Source of the DNA: Pseudomonadota bacterium
GTDB lineage: Bacteria > Pseudomonadota > Gammaproteobacteria > Xanthomonadales > Xanthomonadaceae
Direction of reading: 5' to 3'
NCBI GenBank assembly: GCA_023423675.1
Contig: JAFAFD010000168.1
Span: forward strand, 1 to 39,112
DNA: 39,112 nt
Of the stretch, positions 38,812 to 39,112 are shown piece after piece (position 1 is the first letter of the stretch; every line of letters starts with the position of its first letter). Made by a program: the position numbers and the translations under genes. Below the pieces are notes generated by a model. The model was not told where the DNA came from. It saw nothing but the letters and a program-made list of their open reading frames with translations, and searched no databases.

Positions 38812-38984
38812 TGACTTCGTGCTGCAAAGCTGGGACCTACTACTGGGAGCAGATCGGCGGGATGCTCGTTTTCCGCCAGCGGGGGCGCTCCAAGATTTAC
38901 AGCGCTCAGTGTTCAGAATGCAGGCGGACGTACGAGTTCACTGCGCCGCAGATGCGCAAGGCAATCAAGGCGGATCGGAAGTGA
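38811..38984 (+). CDS. Small cysteine-rich phage protein
   Basis: 57 aa. CC at 4-5 and CSEC at 34-37 form a possible zinc ribbon; basic tail (MRKAIKADRK). Start overlaps the membrane peptide stop (TGATG). Function unknown. Confidence 0.55.
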   Translation: MTSCCKAGTYYWEQIGGMLVFRQRGRSKIYSAQCSECRRTYEFTAPQMRKAIKADRK

Positions 38985-39112
38985 CCATCCGCGCCCACCT
39001 GGACTCTGCCTTCGCCGATCAGTTCGGCTTGCCGCAGATCGATCCGCCAGTCGCGCCGGGGCTGGCCGTGACCGAGTACCGCATGGACGGTCTGCTGCTT
39101 GGCAACGCCGAT
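38981..39112 (+). CDS. Start of a phage gene cut by the window edge
   Basis: GTG 38981 overlaps the previous stop (GTGA); 44 codons are visible, opening TIRAHLDSAFADQFGLPQID with Pro-rich PPVAPGLAV. It continues beyond the window. Unknown function. Confidence 0.55.
   Translation, partial: MTIRAHLDSAFADQFGLPQIDPPVAPGLAVTEYRMDGLLLGNAD

Overview
The window is GC-rich DNA from a gammaproteobacterium, most likely Xanthomonadaceae of the Stenotrophomonas/Xanthomonas type. The evidence is the TonB receptor style, codon use and the phage gene families; this assignment is inference. About 3.5 kb of host chromosome lies at the left. The rest, from about 3504 to beyond the right edge, is an apparently intact temperate podovirus-like prophage whose right end is not in the window.

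Host part (1-3503): a ZnuD-like TonB-dependent receptor cut by the window edge, a strong terminator, an 83-bp remnant of the C-terminus of a second TonB receptor, and a secreted PDZ-SHOCT protein. Next come the 3' end of a tRNA, probably tRNA-Ser, and its terminator. The tRNA end is the probable attachment site: the integrase gene starts just inside it, and the intact tRNA should lie at the far prophage end.

Prophage, left to right: integrase (+); then one long leftward late region read from right to left. In transcription order the late region holds terminase small and large subunits, portal, scaffold, a small moron, major capsid protein, two small head genes, a small GT9-like glycosyltransferase, tail tube/nozzle genes in T7 order (gp11, gp12 in two pieces, gp13 with GNAT fold), and internal/ejection proteins. 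It continues with GH19 endolysin, holin, Rz with embedded Rz1, a collagen-like fibre, a further tail protein and an S74 self-cleaving tail protein. A two-gene lipoprotein/membrane-protein cassette is inserted on the opposite strand between the ejection protein and the lysin. Upstream of terminase, about 20 tightly coupled leftward genes form the early/replication region (CII-like, DUF559 nuclease, DUF1376 replication protein, NinB, Ref-like nuclease, RusA, metallopeptidase and unknowns). One of them is an HNH endonuclease embedded inside a DUF551-type reading frame.

Immunity region (36.16-37.8 kb): a leftward YdaS/Cro-like repressor and a rightward LexA-type CI diverge from a short region with two AGTGNCACT palindromes. 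A terminator-like hairpin separates cro from cII, and a 57-codon gene runs antisense there. CI is coupled to a small membrane protein. A second operator-like sequence, ATTAGCGYCCCTNAT, occurs at the start of cI and twice in a near-consensus rightward promoter. That promoter drives a second operon of small coupled genes running off the right edge.
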